This document shows, piece after piece, positions 20,853 through 30,617 of a DNA stretch of 64,000 bases. This DNA is from Shewanella nanhaiensis. Lineage in GTDB: Bacteria; Pseudomonadota; Gammaproteobacteria; Enterobacterales; Shewanellaceae. The stretch is taken from NCBI RefSeq assembly GCF_019457885.1, contig NZ_JAHZST010000004.1, forward strand, positions 303,897-367,896. Reading direction: 5' to 3'. The notes below the pieces were generated by a model. The model was not told the DNA's origin, did no database searches, and saw nothing but the letters and a program-made list of their open reading frames with translations. Each line of letters starts with the position of its first letter. The stretch's first letter is position 1. A program made the translations under genes and the position numbers.

Positions 20853-21764
20853 ATGAAGCACTTACCCAGTTTGAAAAACCTCTTTTATCTCGTGAACCTC
20901 TATCAGGAGCAGAATTTTAATCGTGCTGCTAAGATGTGTCATGTCAGTCAGTCTACCCTCTCTAGCGGGATACAAAACTTAGAGGAGCAGCTTGGACATC
21001 AGTTAATTGAGCGGGATCATAAATCATTTATCTTTACGGCTATTGGTGAAGAGGTGGTTCTGAGATCGCGCAAGTTACTCACCGATGTCGATGACCTTGT
21101 TGAGTTGGTTAAGCACCAAGGCGAGCCAATGACAGGGGATATTCGCTTAGGTTGTATTCCGACAATTGCCCCTTTCCTGTTGAGTCGAGTGGTTAAACAG
21201 TGTCAGCAAACCTACCCGAATCTCACCATGTTCTTAAAAGAGGATACGACTGAGAGGCTATTGGACGCCTTAGGTAAGGGAGAGCTTGATCTTCTATTGT
21301 TAGCCCTGCCAGTGGATACCAGTGGATACCACAGTATGAAGGTGGGGATCGATCCCTTTAAACTGGTAGTTCATAACGACTTGGCGGGTGAGATCCATGA
21401 GCCTTTGGATTATCAATCTTTGCCCGATGAAAGTATATTTTTGCTTCAGGCTGAACATTGTATTACTGGGCATGCCGTCAGTGCTTGTCAGCTTGGTGAC
21501 AGTGCTAAGGTGAACCCATTTGCAGCGACCAGTCTACATACGTTAGTGCAGATGGTTAACGGCAAATTGGGAACGACATTCCTACCTCAAATGGCGATAG
21601 ATGCAGGTATTCTCAATGATACTGATCTAGAGGTGATGCAGCCACCAGGTGAGGCGCCCTATCGAGATATCGGCTTGGTATGGAGACAGACCTCAAGCCG
21701 TATCTTGACCTTTAGGACCTTAGGCTTAGCGATACAGGATCTCCTAGCTAAAGAGCCTGTTTAA
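20853..21764 (+). CDS. oxyR: LysR-type peroxide regulator OxyR
   Basis: The 303-residue LysR regulator starts MKHLPSLKNLFYLV; the upstream in-frame TTG at 20838 is not preferred, although no strong ribosome site precedes either start. The N-terminal helix-turn-helix is NFNRAAKMCHVSQSTLSSGIQNLE. The effector domain contains Cys203 and Cys212 in EHCITGHAVSAC, nine residues apart exactly like the redox pair C199/C208 of E. coli OxyR. That pair is what identifies it as OxyR rather than a generic LysR protein. It should sense H2O2 and control catalase and peroxidase genes elsewhere. Confidence 0.93.
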   Translation: MKHLPSLKNLFYLVNLYQEQNFNRAAKMCHVSQSTLSSGIQNLEEQLGHQLIERDHKSFIFTAIGEEVVLRSRKLLTDVDDLVELVKHQGEPMTGDIRLGCIPTIAPFLLSRVVKQCQQTYPNLTMFLKEDTTERLLDALGKGELDLLLLALPVDTSGYHSMKVGIDPFKLVVHNDLAGEIHEPLDYQSLPDESIFLLQAEHCITGHAVSACQLGDSAKVNPFAATSLHTLVQMVNGKLGTTFLPQMAIDAGILNDTDLEVMQPPGEAPYRDIGLVWRQTSSRILTFRTLGLAIQDLLAKEPV

Positions 21765-21777
21765 GATAATTTAATGA

Positions 21778-21806
21778 TAAAAGCCTGAGCGAGTCTCAGG
21801 CTTTTT
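21778..21806. terminator. Bidirectional terminator between oxyR and cyaC
   Basis: AAAAGCCTGAG and CTCAGGCTTTTT form a stem 14 bp after the oxyR stop and 16 bp beyond the cyaC stop on the other strand. A and T tracts on both sides suit both convergent genes. Confidence 0.88.
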
Positions 21807-21821
21807 ATGATTGGCATAAGA

Positions 21822-22889
21822 TCAGCCGTTAGAGACACCAAAGACTTCAATAGAGTGCTGCTTTCCTTTTAACTTGACCGGCCCTAAGTTAGTTAAGGTG
21901 TATTGGCTGCTGTCATTATCTAAACGGGACTCCAGTGAGCCTGAGATCAACATTCTCTGTCCCAGTGGATTGCACTGATCTTGAAGTCTAGCTAAGGTAT
22001 TAAGCACATCACTAAAGAAGCTGATCTCCTGCTTTTGCACACCCACCACAGCCGCCACCACTTGACCACAGTGAGCGGCAGCCTTGAACTTGGGCACAAA
22101 ACCATACTGCTCTTCAAAATACTGCCGTTGCCAATTGAGTTGTTGGCTGAACTCAAAATAGATATTGAAGCAGCGATCTTGCTGTATACCATCTTTTAAG
22201 GGCCAATGTATCAACACGGCATCGCCCATATAGCGATAGATCTCAGCTTCATTATTCACAACCGTATCAGATAGCAGACTAAAGCTATCTTGGATCAATC
22301 GGCTAAAGCGGTAATCCCCTAATGTCTCGGCGTGAGTGGTTGATGCCACCATATCTAAGTAGAGGAATAACCTCTGCTCATACCTTGGTTTATGGTACTT
22401 ACCCAGCCCGATATTAAGCAGTACTCGCGGCCCAACAAGCAGCGCCATCTGCTCGATAAAGGCTAAGCCAACTCGCACGACAACCAGATAGACAATGAGT
22501 GCCTGAAATGAGGGACTATAGAGAATATGCGCTGTTAGCATCTGTCTCAAGGTGGCCATATGGTTTTCGATAGCCCACATATTGAGAAACTGGGTGATAT
22601 AAGCCAGCGTCGTTGCGCCAAGCAGGAGAAAGAGTCCCTTAAAGATCACCGAGAAAAGATAAGGGAGGCGATTGATTGCGCTAAAGTCAGCAATTAGATT
22701 CGACATCCAGTGTAAGCTGCCAAAGATGATCCCCATATAGATAGCCAAGGTCGCCAGATCTGCAGAGCCGATGGCCCATTGGGGAAGATCCGGTGCTTGT
22801 GCATATCTAAAGAACACAAATGCCGCCATGGCGATGCCCCAGGCGATTATCGCAAAAATAAGTTTTTTTGCTTGTATACGTGCTCTCAC
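21822..22889 (-). CDS. cyaC: Membrane-bound class III adenylate cyclase
   Basis: The 355-residue protein has about four to five hydrophobic helices in residues 10-155, then a class III nucleotidyl cyclase catalytic domain. The metal-binding aspartates are visible as Asp179 (LFLYLDMVAST) and Asp223 (YRYMGDAVLIHW). The transition-state residues are seen in SDVLNTLARLQ, where the family usually has GDxVNxAARL. Shewanella oneidensis carries a membrane class III cyclase, CyaC, in this position, and it contributes to cAMP-CRP control of anaerobic respiration. The gene converges on oxyR. Cyclase identity is firm; the symbol rests on synteny. Confidence 0.85.
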   Translation of the reverse strand: MRARIQAKKLIFAIIAWGIAMAAFVFFRYAQAPDLPQWAIGSADLATLAIYMGIIFGSLHWMSNLIADFSAINRLPYLFSVIFKGLFLLLGATTLAYITQFLNMWAIENHMATLRQMLTAHILYSPSFQALIVYLVVVRVGLAFIEQMALLVGPRVLLNIGLGKYHKPRYEQRLFLYLDMVASTTHAETLGDYRFSRLIQDSFSLLSDTVVNNEAEIYRYMGDAVLIHWPLKDGIQQDRCFNIYFEFSQQLNWQRQYFEEQYGFVPKFKAAAHCGQVVAAVVGVQKQEISFFSDVLNTLARLQDQCNPLGQRMLISGSLESRLDNDSSQYTLTNLGPVKLKGKQHSIEVFGVSNG

Positions 22890-23105
22890 GGTAAAGGGGT
22901 TATCCTAAGGGTGGCGGTCAGGGGCGCTATTTTATAGAAAATACCCCCATCATTTCCAGTAGTATTTGTGATCTTAGTCAAATGAAAGTCAGTTCATGGC
23001 TTTAATTTAAACGAATAAGATGAATGTATCGACAAGTTAGATTAAAAGGTAAGTATTTAGAGGTTTTTTAGTTAATTTAGCTAGCTTATTTTAATGGTGT
23101 TTTGC

Positions 23106-23780
23106 TTATATACCGAATGCTCTGGAGAGGATCGATTGTGTAAAAGGGATCTTAAGATAGAAGCCTCTAGGGTTGGTCATCTGAGTGCTGCCATTTGGAC
23201 CAATACTTTGAGTCACTGAACGACTGTTTGCACCTTTAGGTCTAAGTTGTAACACCTCTCCATGTCTGGCTGTGAGCTGCTTAACTTGGCCAAGAGCAAT
23301 AAACTCCATGATCTCTTCCCAGTCTTGCTTTAATAAGGCAAGCTCCTCCTCATTAGGGCGCCATAAAATAGGGCTGCCTATCTGCCGCTGTGAGACTGGA
23401 ATATCCCTATCGCCCTGGATCGGGATCCAAAGGACAGTTTGTAATTTATGACAAACAACACTGGTCTCCCAAGTCAATCCTTGAATATCGATTAAAGGTG
23501 CAACGGTTACATAGGTGGTCTCTATCGGCTTGCCATTTTTATCTACTGGAATAGTTTTAAGTTCAATACCCAAATGGAGAAAGTCGGGTTCAGGTCTAGA
23601 GCCTGCCAATGCACCGAGTTCATGCTCTATCAATTGTCCAACCCAACCTTTATCACGTTTAAGATTAGCGGGGGTGATAAAACCGTGGGAGTCGGCGAGC
23701 TGACCTAATGTTAATCCTGCCATATCGTAGGCACGATTCATTAATTCATCGATTGTTTTGGGGGAGTTAGGGGTGGTCAT
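23106..23780 (-). CDS. mutH: DNA mismatch repair endonuclease MutH
   Basis: The 224-residue product has the MutH/Sau3AI-type catalytic set: Glu52 in LIEHELGA, then Asp66, Glu73 and Lys75 in [15 protein letters not shown]. MutH nicks the unmethylated strand at hemimethylated GATC after activation by MutS and MutL, so it implies Dam methylation in this organism. Length is canonical. It is divergent from rppH across a 690-bp AT-rich gap, as in other gammaproteobacteria. Confidence 0.96.
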   Translation of the reverse strand: MTTPNSPKTIDELMNRAYDMAGLTLGQLADSHGFITPANLKRDKGWVGQLIEHELGALAGSRPEPDFLHLGIELKTIPVDKNGKPIETTYVTVAPLIDIQGLTWETSVVCHKLQTVLWIPIQGDRDIPVSQRQIGSPILWRPNEEELALLKQDWEEIMEFIALGQVKQLTARHGEVLQLRPKGANSRSVTQSIGPNGSTQMTNPRGFYLKIPFTQSILSRAFGI

Positions 23781-24471
23781 TCGCTGATTTTACCAAAGAT
23801 AGGAGAGATAGCAATTGGTGGTTAAAAAGCATTCAAGCCAACTTGTGTTGATAACTCATTTTCTAGAGGTAAGGCTAACTTATTGATAATAATAGTTAAG
23901 GATGGCCTCTTTTCCTTATTGAGTTGAGTATTTTTTACTTGCTCTATCTTTCCCCCAACTTTTCCAACACAGTTATCCACAGTTTTATTGGATAACTTCT
24001 ATATTTAGAAACCAAACTATAAATTTATGAGATGTCAAACAGATATTTAGGGGAGTTATTATAAAAAATAGATAAATATCCTCTTTACTTGTGAATAACA
24101 TGATAATTGAAAACCTAGACTTATTCAAAAACGAAAGCTTGATTAAAAAGTGAGCTGCATCTCTGTTGGTTTTACCATTAACCCATATGATCTTTTTTAA
24201 GTTTATATAAAATAAGGGTTTTATTTGCTTTGGTTAAAAGGTTATACATTAGAAATTTCGTACGTATTTTGGGTTTTTAACGGTTACAAATGAGTTAAGA
24301 ACAGAGATATCCACAGATTTTGTGGATATCCTCGCCGACCTAATGGAGTCCTTGTTGATAAAGTTGATATTTTTATTTATTTATCCAAGGTTATTCTCTC
24401 ACGGGATATTTGCCGAACTCACTGCTTTGTGAAACAATCGAATGATTAAAGTGTGAATTCACGGAGTCCAT
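23781..24471. other. 691-bp AT-rich mutH-rppH gap with several DnaA-box-like sequences
   Basis: No coding frame is convincing here. The gap holds TTATCCACA at 23973-23981, a perfect match to the strong DnaA box, and TGTGAATAA at 24090-24098 (TTATTCACA on the other strand), which fits TTATNCACA. It also holds an inverted pair of ATATCCACA, one mismatch from the box, at 24307-24315 and 24321-24329. Two weaker TTATCCAA-type sites occur near 23988 and 24378. The rest is unusually rich in A/T runs. The promoters of mutH and rppH must also lie here. Confidence 0.65.
24306..24330. repeat. Perfect 10-bp inverted repeat containing paired near-DnaA boxes
   Basis: GATATCCACA (24306-24315) and TGTGGATATC (24321-24330) are exact reverse complements with a 5-nt loop. 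No T tract follows, so a terminator is unlikely. A protein-binding site is the simpler reading. Confidence 0.75.
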
Positions 24472-24993
24472 GTGATTGATAGTGACGGCTTTCGGGCTAA
24501 TGTGGGCATCATTATCTGTAATCGTTTTGGGCAGGTTATGTGGGCGAGAAGATTTGGCCAACATTCCTGGCAATATCCTCAAGGTGGCGTCGATGATGGC
24601 GAGACTCCTGAGGAGGCAATGTATCGAGAACTTTATGAAGAGGTTGGGCTAAGGCCTGAACACGTTCAGATCTTAACTTCTACCCGTTCTTGGCTACGTT
24701 ATAGGTTACCCAAACGCTTAATTAGACAAGATAGTAAGCCTGTGTGTATTGGGCAAAAGCAGAAATGGTTTTTGCTACAACTTAAAAGCAGTGAAAGTGC
24801 CATCAACCTTAATGCTTGTGGCCATCCGGAGTTTGATGATTGGCGTTGGGTGAGCTATTGGTATCCAGTGCGACAAGTGGTTTCTTTTAAACGTGATGTT
24901 TATAGAAAAGTGATGAAGGAGTTTGCACCTACTGCACTGCCATTTCAGTCGCGGGAGCATCATAGCAACAATCGAAGAGGTCGGCGGCGCTAA
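24472..24993 (+). CDS. rppH: RNA pyrophosphohydrolase
   Basis: The 173-residue Nudix hydrolase starts at GTG 24472, preceded by CGGAG at close spacing. The protein begins [17 protein letters not shown] as in the family. The Nudix box is [23 protein letters not shown] (catalytic REx2EE). RppH removes pyrophosphate from the 5' end of mRNAs and so starts RNase E-dependent decay. The basic C-terminal tail ends [18 protein letters not shown]. It is followed 104 bp later by ptsP, the usual order. Confidence 0.96.
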   Translation: MIDSDGFRANVGIIICNRFGQVMWARRFGQHSWQYPQGGVDDGETPEEAMYRELYEEVGLRPEHVQILTSTRSWLRYRLPKRLIRQDSKPVCIGQKQKWFLLQLKSSESAINLNACGHPEFDDWRWVSYWYPVRQVVSFKRDVYRKVMKEFAPTALPFQSREHHSNNRRGRRR

Positions 24994-25097
24994 ACTGCGA
25001 ATGAACAAAACCTAGGGGCTCCTCTATCGTATTTAATGAGGAGCCTTTATCTGAACACCAAATATGGCGTAAGAGAGTGAAAACGGAGGTTTACTAA

Positions 25098-27332
25098 GTG
25101 TTAAAAACACTAAGAGATATTACACAGGCTGTTGCTGCGGCACAGGATCTCCACTCTGCATTAGCCCTATTGGTGTCTCAAACCAAGTCAGCCATGGCAA
25201 CCCAGTGTTGCTCTATCTATATACTAGAAGGTCGGCAACTTATTCTATCGGCCACCGATGGTCTGCTTACTGATGCGGTTGGTCAGGTGAAGATGTCATT
25301 GAGTGAAGGCCTAGTCGGGCTCGTCGCCGAGCGGGAAGAGGCTGTTAACCTTGCCGATGCTCGTCAACATCCTAGATTTAAAGAGTTCTCTGAAGTTGAG
25401 GAGGAGAGCTTTCGTGCATTTCTTGCTGTCCCCATTATCTACCAAAAACGTATTCTCGGTGTTCTAGTTGTTCAGCAAGTCGAAGCTAGGCAGTTTAATG
25501 AAGGTGAAGAAGCATTTCTGATGACCTTAGCCGCGCAGCTTGCGATGGCTATCAGAAACCTGAGAATGAAAGATGAGGTGAAAACCAGCTCTAACCAACT
25601 GCATTTTACCGGCACTTCTGCTGCTAACGGTATCGCCATCGCCCATGCTTTAGTACTTGGTGGCCAGATAGATCTGGAGCAGCCAGAGTCAAGAACTCAA
25701 GATATAACCTCCGAGGAGGCAAGGTTACACACGGCAATTAGTACCTGTAAAGATACGCTAACCTCTCTGTCGCAGCGATTCGATCAAGAGCAGGACAATG
25801 AAGTGGTCTCTATCTTCTCTGCTCTGTTACTTCTGCTTGATCATGCCAGTTTAGGAGGGGAGTACATTAAAGAGGTGAGAGATGGCTGGTGTGCTGTTTC
25901 TGCTGTCAGTCGGGTTTCTCTGCGTTACATAGAGCAGTTTACCCAGATGCAAGATCTCTACCTGAAGGAGCGTGCTAGTGATATTCGCGATCTAGGTCAG
26001 CGGGTATTACGTCTCTTAATTGAGCCTGAAAGGATGGAGGTTGATCCCGAGATCCCAGTGATCTTGGTCACTAAAGAAGCCGATGCCACCATGTTAGCTG
26101 AGTTCCCCAGACAGAAACTGGTGGGAATAGTGACAGAGCAAGGGGGAGTGAACTCCCACGCGGCTATTTTAGCTCGGGCTTTAGGCGTTCCCGCGATTAT
26201 TGGTGTCGAGGGGGTGTTGACGGCTGGTATCGATAATAAACTGCTTATTATCAATGCTAATAGAGGCCAGCTCTTAGTCTCTCCTACTCCGACATTGATT
26301 AATGAGTATCGTAACCTTATCTCTGCCGAGAAGGCGCTGCAAAAGCAGTACGCGATGGAGTTGAACCTGCCTGCTGAGACCCTTGATGGGAAGCGGATCC
26401 ATCTTTATTTAAATGCAGGCTTGTTAAGCAGTTTAGGCTCCGAGATAGCCGATGGTTCAGACGGTGTCGGCCTGTATCGTACAGAGATACCTTTTATGTT
26501 GCACCAGAGATTCCCTAGCGAGTCTGAGCAGGTGAAGGTGTACAAAGAGGTTCTTGAAGCCGCCAGTGATAAACCAGTGGTGATGCGTACCTTAGATGTC
26601 GGTGGCGATAAACCACTCTCCTACTTTCCTATTAATGAAGAAAACCCTTTCCTTGGTTGGCGCGGTATACGCCTTTCTCTCGATCATCCTGAGCTGTTTC
26701 TGGTCCAGCTTAGGGCGATGGTCCAAGCTGGGGGCGAAGGGGAGCAGTTGCATATCTTACTGCCTATGGTGAGCAGTTTAGATGAGATTGATCAGGCTAA
26801 AGCTTACTTAGAGCAAGCCTATTTTGAGCTGAAAAATGATGTGAATCCTAATATTGTCAGACCAAAACTTGGGATCATGCTAGAAGTGCCAGCATTACTT
26901 TACCAACTTGCAGAGGTTGCAAAACGGGTAGATTTTGTCTCCGTTGGCTCTAACGACTTAACTCAATACCTGCTCGCTGTGGACAGAAATAACCCAAGGG
27001 TCAGTACGCTTTATGATTGTTATCATCCAGGAATACTTCGCGCTTTAAAACGGGCACGTTTCGACTGTTGGCAGTATCATCTCCCTGTGAGCGTATGTGG
27101 TGAACTTGCCGGAGAGCCGATCGGTGTTATTTTGCTGGTTGCCATGGGTTATGATCAGTTAAGTATGAACCAGGGAAGTTTAGCTAAGGTTAACTACCTA
27201 CTTAGACGAGTGTCTCACTCGGATCTCAGTGAGCTTTTGGAGATGGCTCTGACGTTAAATAATGGCCGTCAAGTAAGGGAGTTGGTAAGAAGCTACTTTG
27301 AATCTCGCGAGCTGGGTGCTCTGCTTAACTAA
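25098..27332 (+). CDS. ptsP: Phosphoenolpyruvate-protein phosphotransferase PtsP (EI-Ntr)
   Basis: The 744-residue protein has an N-terminal GAF domain of about 160 residues followed by an enzyme I module. The phosphorylated histidine is in GVNSHAAILARALGVPAI. The PEP-binding barrel shows GLYRTEIPFM, FLGWRGIRLSLDHPELF and DFVSVGSNDLTQYLLAVDR. EI-Ntr feeds NPr and EIIA-Ntr rather than sugar uptake, linking nitrogen and potassium status to regulation. GTG 25098 is a suitable start, with GGAGG at 25085-25089. The gene lies between rppH and a TauE/SafE permease. Confidence 0.96.
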   Translation: MLKTLRDITQAVAAAQDLHSALALLVSQTKSAMATQCCSIYILEGRQLILSATDGLLTDAVGQVKMSLSEGLVGLVAEREEAVNLADARQHPRFKEFSEVEEESFRAFLAVPIIYQKRILGVLVVQQVEARQFNEGEEAFLMTLAAQLAMAIRNLRMKDEVKTSSNQLHFTGTSAANGIAIAHALVLGGQIDLEQPESRTQDITSEEARLHTAISTCKDTLTSLSQRFDQEQDNEVVSIFSALLLLLDHASLGGEYIKEVRDGWCAVSAVSRVSLRYIEQFTQMQDLYLKERASDIRDLGQRVLRLLIEPERMEVDPEIPVILVTKEADATMLAEFPRQKLVGIVTEQGGVNSHAAILARALGVPAIIGVEGVLTAGIDNKLLIINANRGQLLVSPTPTLINEYRNLISAEKALQKQYAMELNLPAETLDGKRIHLYLNAGLLSSLGSEIADGSDGVGLYRTEIPFMLHQRFPSESEQVKVYKEVLEAASDKPVVMRTLDVGGDKPLSYFPINEENPFLGWRGIRLSLDHPELFLVQLRAMVQAGGEGEQLHILLPMVSSLDEIDQAKAYLEQAYFELKNDVNPNIVRPKLGIMLEVPALLYQLAEVAKRVDFVSVGSNDLTQYLLAVDRNNPRVSTLYDCYHPGILRALKRARFDCWQYHLPVSVCGELAGEPIGVILLVAMGYDQLSMNQGSLAKVNYLLRRVSHSDLSELLEMALTLNNGRQVRELVRSYFESRELGALLN

Positions 27333-27382
27333 CTGCCCCTTTTGTTATAAACTAGCGCTCTTTTTTCTGTGAAGGTGCCGCC

Positions 27383-28186
27383 TTGGATAGCATGGTTTTG
27401 GTTTTTATCAGTTGCTTGGCTTTAGGTGCTTTTATTGGCTTTATGGCGGGGTTATTGGGCATAGGTGGCGGAGTTATCGCTGTACCTGCGCTGCTTATTT
27501 TACTCCCAAGTATTGGTTTTTCTTCAGAGATTTTGCCACACGTGGCGATTGCAACCTCCCTTGCAGCCATCATCTTAACCTCTCTTTCATCGGCTCAGGC
27601 TCATCATAGACGGGGTAATATCCCTTGGCCTATTTTTAAAACCATGTTGCCGGGGTTGATCTTAGGCTCAATTTGCTCAGGCTTTATCGCTAAGATGATA
27701 AGTGCAGAGCAACTGCAGCTGATATTTGCCTTTTTTATCATCTTGATGGCGATTCAGATGGTATTTCCATTTCGTGTGGCGGCTGAAAATAAACCGCTGC
27801 CATCGACACTATTTCTATTTTTAACCTCGGTCATTATTGCTATCATCGCTGCCTTAATGGGGATTGGCGGTGGAATACTCTTGATCCCATTTTTGAGTTG
27901 GTGTGGGTTACAGATGCGTAATGCGATAGGTTTTTCGTCGGCGTCAGGTCTGTTCATCTCGCTGTTTGGTAGCTTAGGTTATGTGGTTGCAGGTTGGCAG
28001 GTATCTGGCTTGCCTTCGGGCACATTAGGGTATGTCTATTTGCCAGCTCTTTTAGGGATAGTGATCACCTCAGTGCTAATGGCTCCATTGGGTGTCAGAG
28101 CCGCTACTCACTGGCCAACTCCTATTTTAAAACGAATTTTTGCACTTTTGCTTATCGTCACTGGCATTAAGCTTGCGCTCACTTAA
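27383..28186 (+). CDS. TauE/SafE family sulfite exporter-type permease
   Basis: The 267-residue inner membrane protein has about eight helices and the duplicated family motif (GFMAGLLGIGGGVIAVPALL near the N-terminus, ALMGIGGGILLIPFLSWCG in the second half). Members export sulfite, sulfoacetate or related anions; the substrate here is unknown. TTG 27383 has GAAGG 5-7 nt before it; ATG 27392 is an alternative that removes three residues. The gene is 50 bp after ptsP. In related genomes lgt follows, but here thyA follows directly. Confidence 0.88.
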   Translation: MDSMVLVFISCLALGAFIGFMAGLLGIGGGVIAVPALLILLPSIGFSSEILPHVAIATSLAAIILTSLSSAQAHHRRGNIPWPIFKTMLPGLILGSICSGFIAKMISAEQLQLIFAFFIILMAIQMVFPFRVAAENKPLPSTLFLFLTSVIIAIIAALMGIGGGILLIPFLSWCGLQMRNAIGFSSASGLFISLFGSLGYVVAGWQVSGLPSGTLGYVYLPALLGIVITSVLMAPLGVRAATHWPTPILKRIFALLLIVTGIKLALT

Positions 28187-28258
28187 TGAGCCTGTCGATA
28201 ACAGCTGTATAAGAAAGAATATCAATTTTTGTAAGGCGCCATCAGAGGATAAGTCGCA

Positions 28259-29110
28259 ATGAAACAGTACCTAGATCTATGTCACAGAATTATCGATGAA
28301 GGCACCTGGATTGAAAATGAGCGTACCGGTAAACGCTGTTTAACTGTGATCAATGCCGACCTTGTTTATAACGTTGCTGACAATGAGTTTCCACTTATCA
28401 CTACTCGAAAGAGCTTTTGGAAGAGTGCGATCGCCGAGATGTTGGGCTATATACGGGGTTATGACAATGCTGCCGATTTCAGAAAACTGGGAGCCAAGAC
28501 ATGGGATGCCAACGCCAACGAAAATCAAGCTTGGCTAAACAATCCTCATCGTAAAGGTGAAGATGACATGGGGCGTGTTTATGGCGTTCAGGGGCGTGCA
28601 TGGAGTAAGCCTGATGGCGGTAGTGTGGATCAACTTAGGAAGATAGTCGACAACCTGAAAAATGGTGTCGATGATAGAGGTGAGATATTAAGCTTCTATA
28701 ACCCTGGTGAGTTTCATATGGGCTGTTTACGCCCTTGTATGCATACCCATAATTTCTCAATGCTCGGTGATACTCTCTACTTAAATAGTTTTCAGCGTTC
28801 ATGTGATGTGCCATTAGGCTTAAACTTTAATCAGGTGCAGGTATTTGCGCTATTGGCTATCGTGGCTCAGATCACTGGGAAAAAAGCGGGAATGGCGTAC
28901 CATAAGATTGTGAATGCTCACATATATGAAGACCAACTCGAATTGATGCGTGATGTACAGTTAAAGCGAGAGCCGTTTTCACCAGCGTCATTAACTATTA
29001 ATCCAGATATTAAATCCCTTGAAGATCTGGAAACTTGGGTTACTATGGACGACTTTGAAGTGTCAGGTTACCAGCATCATGACGCGATAAAATACCCATT
29101 TTCAGTTTAA
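28259..29110 (+). CDS. thyA: Thymidylate synthase, 283-residue Vibrio-type
   Basis: Converts dUMP and methylene-THF to dTMP and DHF. The active-site cysteine is in [12 protein letters not shown], followed by the phosphate-binding [13 protein letters not shown]. At 283 residues it is longer than the 264-residue E. coli type and carries the insert [22 protein letters not shown]. It resembles the ThyA of Vibrio cholerae rather than the enteric form. Only 72 bp separate it from the TauE gene, with AGAGGATAAG before the ATG. Confidence 0.95.
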   Translation: MKQYLDLCHRIIDEGTWIENERTGKRCLTVINADLVYNVADNEFPLITTRKSFWKSAIAEMLGYIRGYDNAADFRKLGAKTWDANANENQAWLNNPHRKGEDDMGRVYGVQGRAWSKPDGGSVDQLRKIVDNLKNGVDDRGEILSFYNPGEFHMGCLRPCMHTHNFSMLGDTLYLNSFQRSCDVPLGLNFNQVQVFALLAIVAQITGKKAGMAYHKIVNAHIYEDQLELMRDVQLKREPFSPASLTINPDIKSLEDLETWVTMDDFEVSGYQHHDAIKYPFSV

Positions 29111-29417
29111 TTGACTGAAAGGCTGGTTTTGCTAAATATTTAAATAGTTGGGATAACGGATGTTAATCAAATGTTTGTTACCCACTATTTATGAATAAAA
29201 ATACCCTTTCATCTTTACGCATTTTCTCATATTTTTATCAGATATCTGTTTCTGTTCACATTTCTTAAAAGTTAGCAAAAAGCTTGTTTGATAAATACTC
29301 AAACTGTCTATAGACTCAAAACATCGGAAATACCGATGTTTATAACTGATGGAAACGAATATTCAAGTATATGCGTTTCGGCTAAACTCAAGTCATTAAG
29401 ATTTTTTGGAGCGTATT
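29111..29417 (+). promoter_or_regulatory. 307-bp upstream region of nhaA with a 9-bp hairpin
   Basis: The gap has no gene. It contains AAACATCGG (29319-29327) and CCGATGTTT (29333-29341), exact reverse complements around a 5-nt loop, about 77 bp before the nhaA ATG. No T tract follows, so an operator or leader hairpin is more likely than a terminator. NhaR, encoded in the same cluster, is an obvious candidate ligand, but this is a guess. Confidence 0.5.
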
Positions 29418-30617
29418 ATGGAAAGGGCGATTAAGAATTTTTTGAGCCAAGAATCAGCCGGAGGCATACTGCTAATGATTGCAGTTGCACTCGCTATGTT
29501 AATGGCTAACTCCCCTTTAGCTGGTGTTTATCAAGGTTTTCTCGATACTGAGATGCAAGTTCGTGTGGGCAGTCTGGATATAGATAAGACGCTTATTCAC
29601 TGGATCAACGATGGCCTGATGGCGCTGTTTTTTATGTTGATTGGATTGGAAGTTAAGCGAGAGCTACTTGAAGGAGCACTATCAAGTGCTGCTCAGGCAT
29701 CACTGCCAACATTTGCAGCTATCGGTGGTATGGTCATGCCTGCTGCCATCTACCTGATGTTCAACTATAGCGATCCGCTTACTCAATCGGGTTGGGCTAT
29801 TCCGGCTGCGACCGATATTGCATTCGCCTTGGGTGTTATGGCCCTGCTTGGTAGCCGTGTACCTGTTTCATTAAAAGTGTTTTTATTAGCTCTGGCTATT
29901 ATCGATGATCTCGGTGTTGTTGTGATCATCGCTATGTTCTATAGCACAGATCTGTCTATGCTGAGCTTGATTGTTGCTGCTATCGCCATTGTAGGTCTAG
30001 TCAGTTTGAACCTAAAAGGTGTGACTGCACTTGGCCCATATGGCGTCCTAGGGATGATTCTCTGGATCGCAGTGTTAAAGTCAGGCGTGCATGCAACTTT
30101 AGCGGGTGTGATTATCGCTTTCTGTATTCCATTAAGGGCAAAAGATGGCAGTTCTCCCTCTGAGAGCTTAGAGCATAGCTTGCACCCGTGGAGCACTTTC
30201 ATCATCTTACCTATTTTTGCTTTTGCCAATGCTGGGGTGGACTTGAGTCCGATGAGCTTTGGTGACCTATTATCGCCAGTCCCTGTGGGTATCGCATTAG
30301 GTCTGCTGCTTGGTAAGCCATTAGGTATCTTAATATTTAGCTTTATAGCGGTGAAATTAAAGCTTGCTGTACTGCCTGAAGGCATGGGCTGGAAGCATAT
30401 CGCACCTGTGACTGTGATGTGTGGTATCGGTTTCACTATGTCGATGTTTATCTCTTCACTGGCCTTTGTTGGTGATGCAGCTGCATATGGTGATCTGGCA
30501 AGATTGGGTATTTTAGTTGGCTCATTATCGTCAGCCCTAATAGGTTACTTCTGGTTATCTAAGGTGTTACCAGAAACTGCAGACAGTAAGGAAACCAAAC
30601 AAGGAGAATTAGCATGA
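29418..30617 (+). CDS. nhaA: Na+/H+ antiporter NhaA
   Basis: The 399-residue antiporter has about 12 membrane helices and the family signature around the two essential aspartates ([18 protein letters not shown] and [18 protein letters not shown]). It exports sodium against protons and is important for pH and salt homeostasis in marine bacteria. I start at ATG 29418 ([16 protein letters not shown]), which has TTGGAG 7 nt upstream; a TTG at 29406 is in frame but overlaps this ribosome site. Its stop overlaps the start of the next small gene, giving an operon with nhaR. Confidence 0.96.
   Translation: MERAIKNFLSQESAGGILLMIAVALAMLMANSPLAGVYQGFLDTEMQVRVGSLDIDKTLIHWINDGLMALFFMLIGLEVKRELLEGALSSAAQASLPTFAAIGGMVMPAAIYLMFNYSDPLTQSGWAIPAATDIAFALGVMALLGSRVPVSLKVFLLALAIIDDLGVVVIIAMFYSTDLSMLSLIVAAIAIVGLVSLNLKGVTALGPYGVLGMILWIAVLKSGVHATLAGVIIAFCIPLRAKDGSSPSESLEHSLHPWSTFIILPIFAFANAGVDLSPMSFGDLLSPVPVGIALGLLLGKPLGILIFSFIAVKLKLAVLPEGMGWKHIAPVTVMCGIGFTMSMFISSLAFVGDAAAYGDLARLGILVGSLSSALIGYFWLSKVLPETADSKETKQGELA

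Noticed and set aside
24306..24330. Rho-independent terminator between mutH and rppH
   Set aside because: No T tract on either strand and the site lies between divergent genes; paired near-DnaA boxes are a better reading.
29939..30436. 165-codon minus-strand frame opposite nhaA
   Set aside because: Composition is that of a mirrored membrane-protein gene; no homology pattern, so treated as a shadow.
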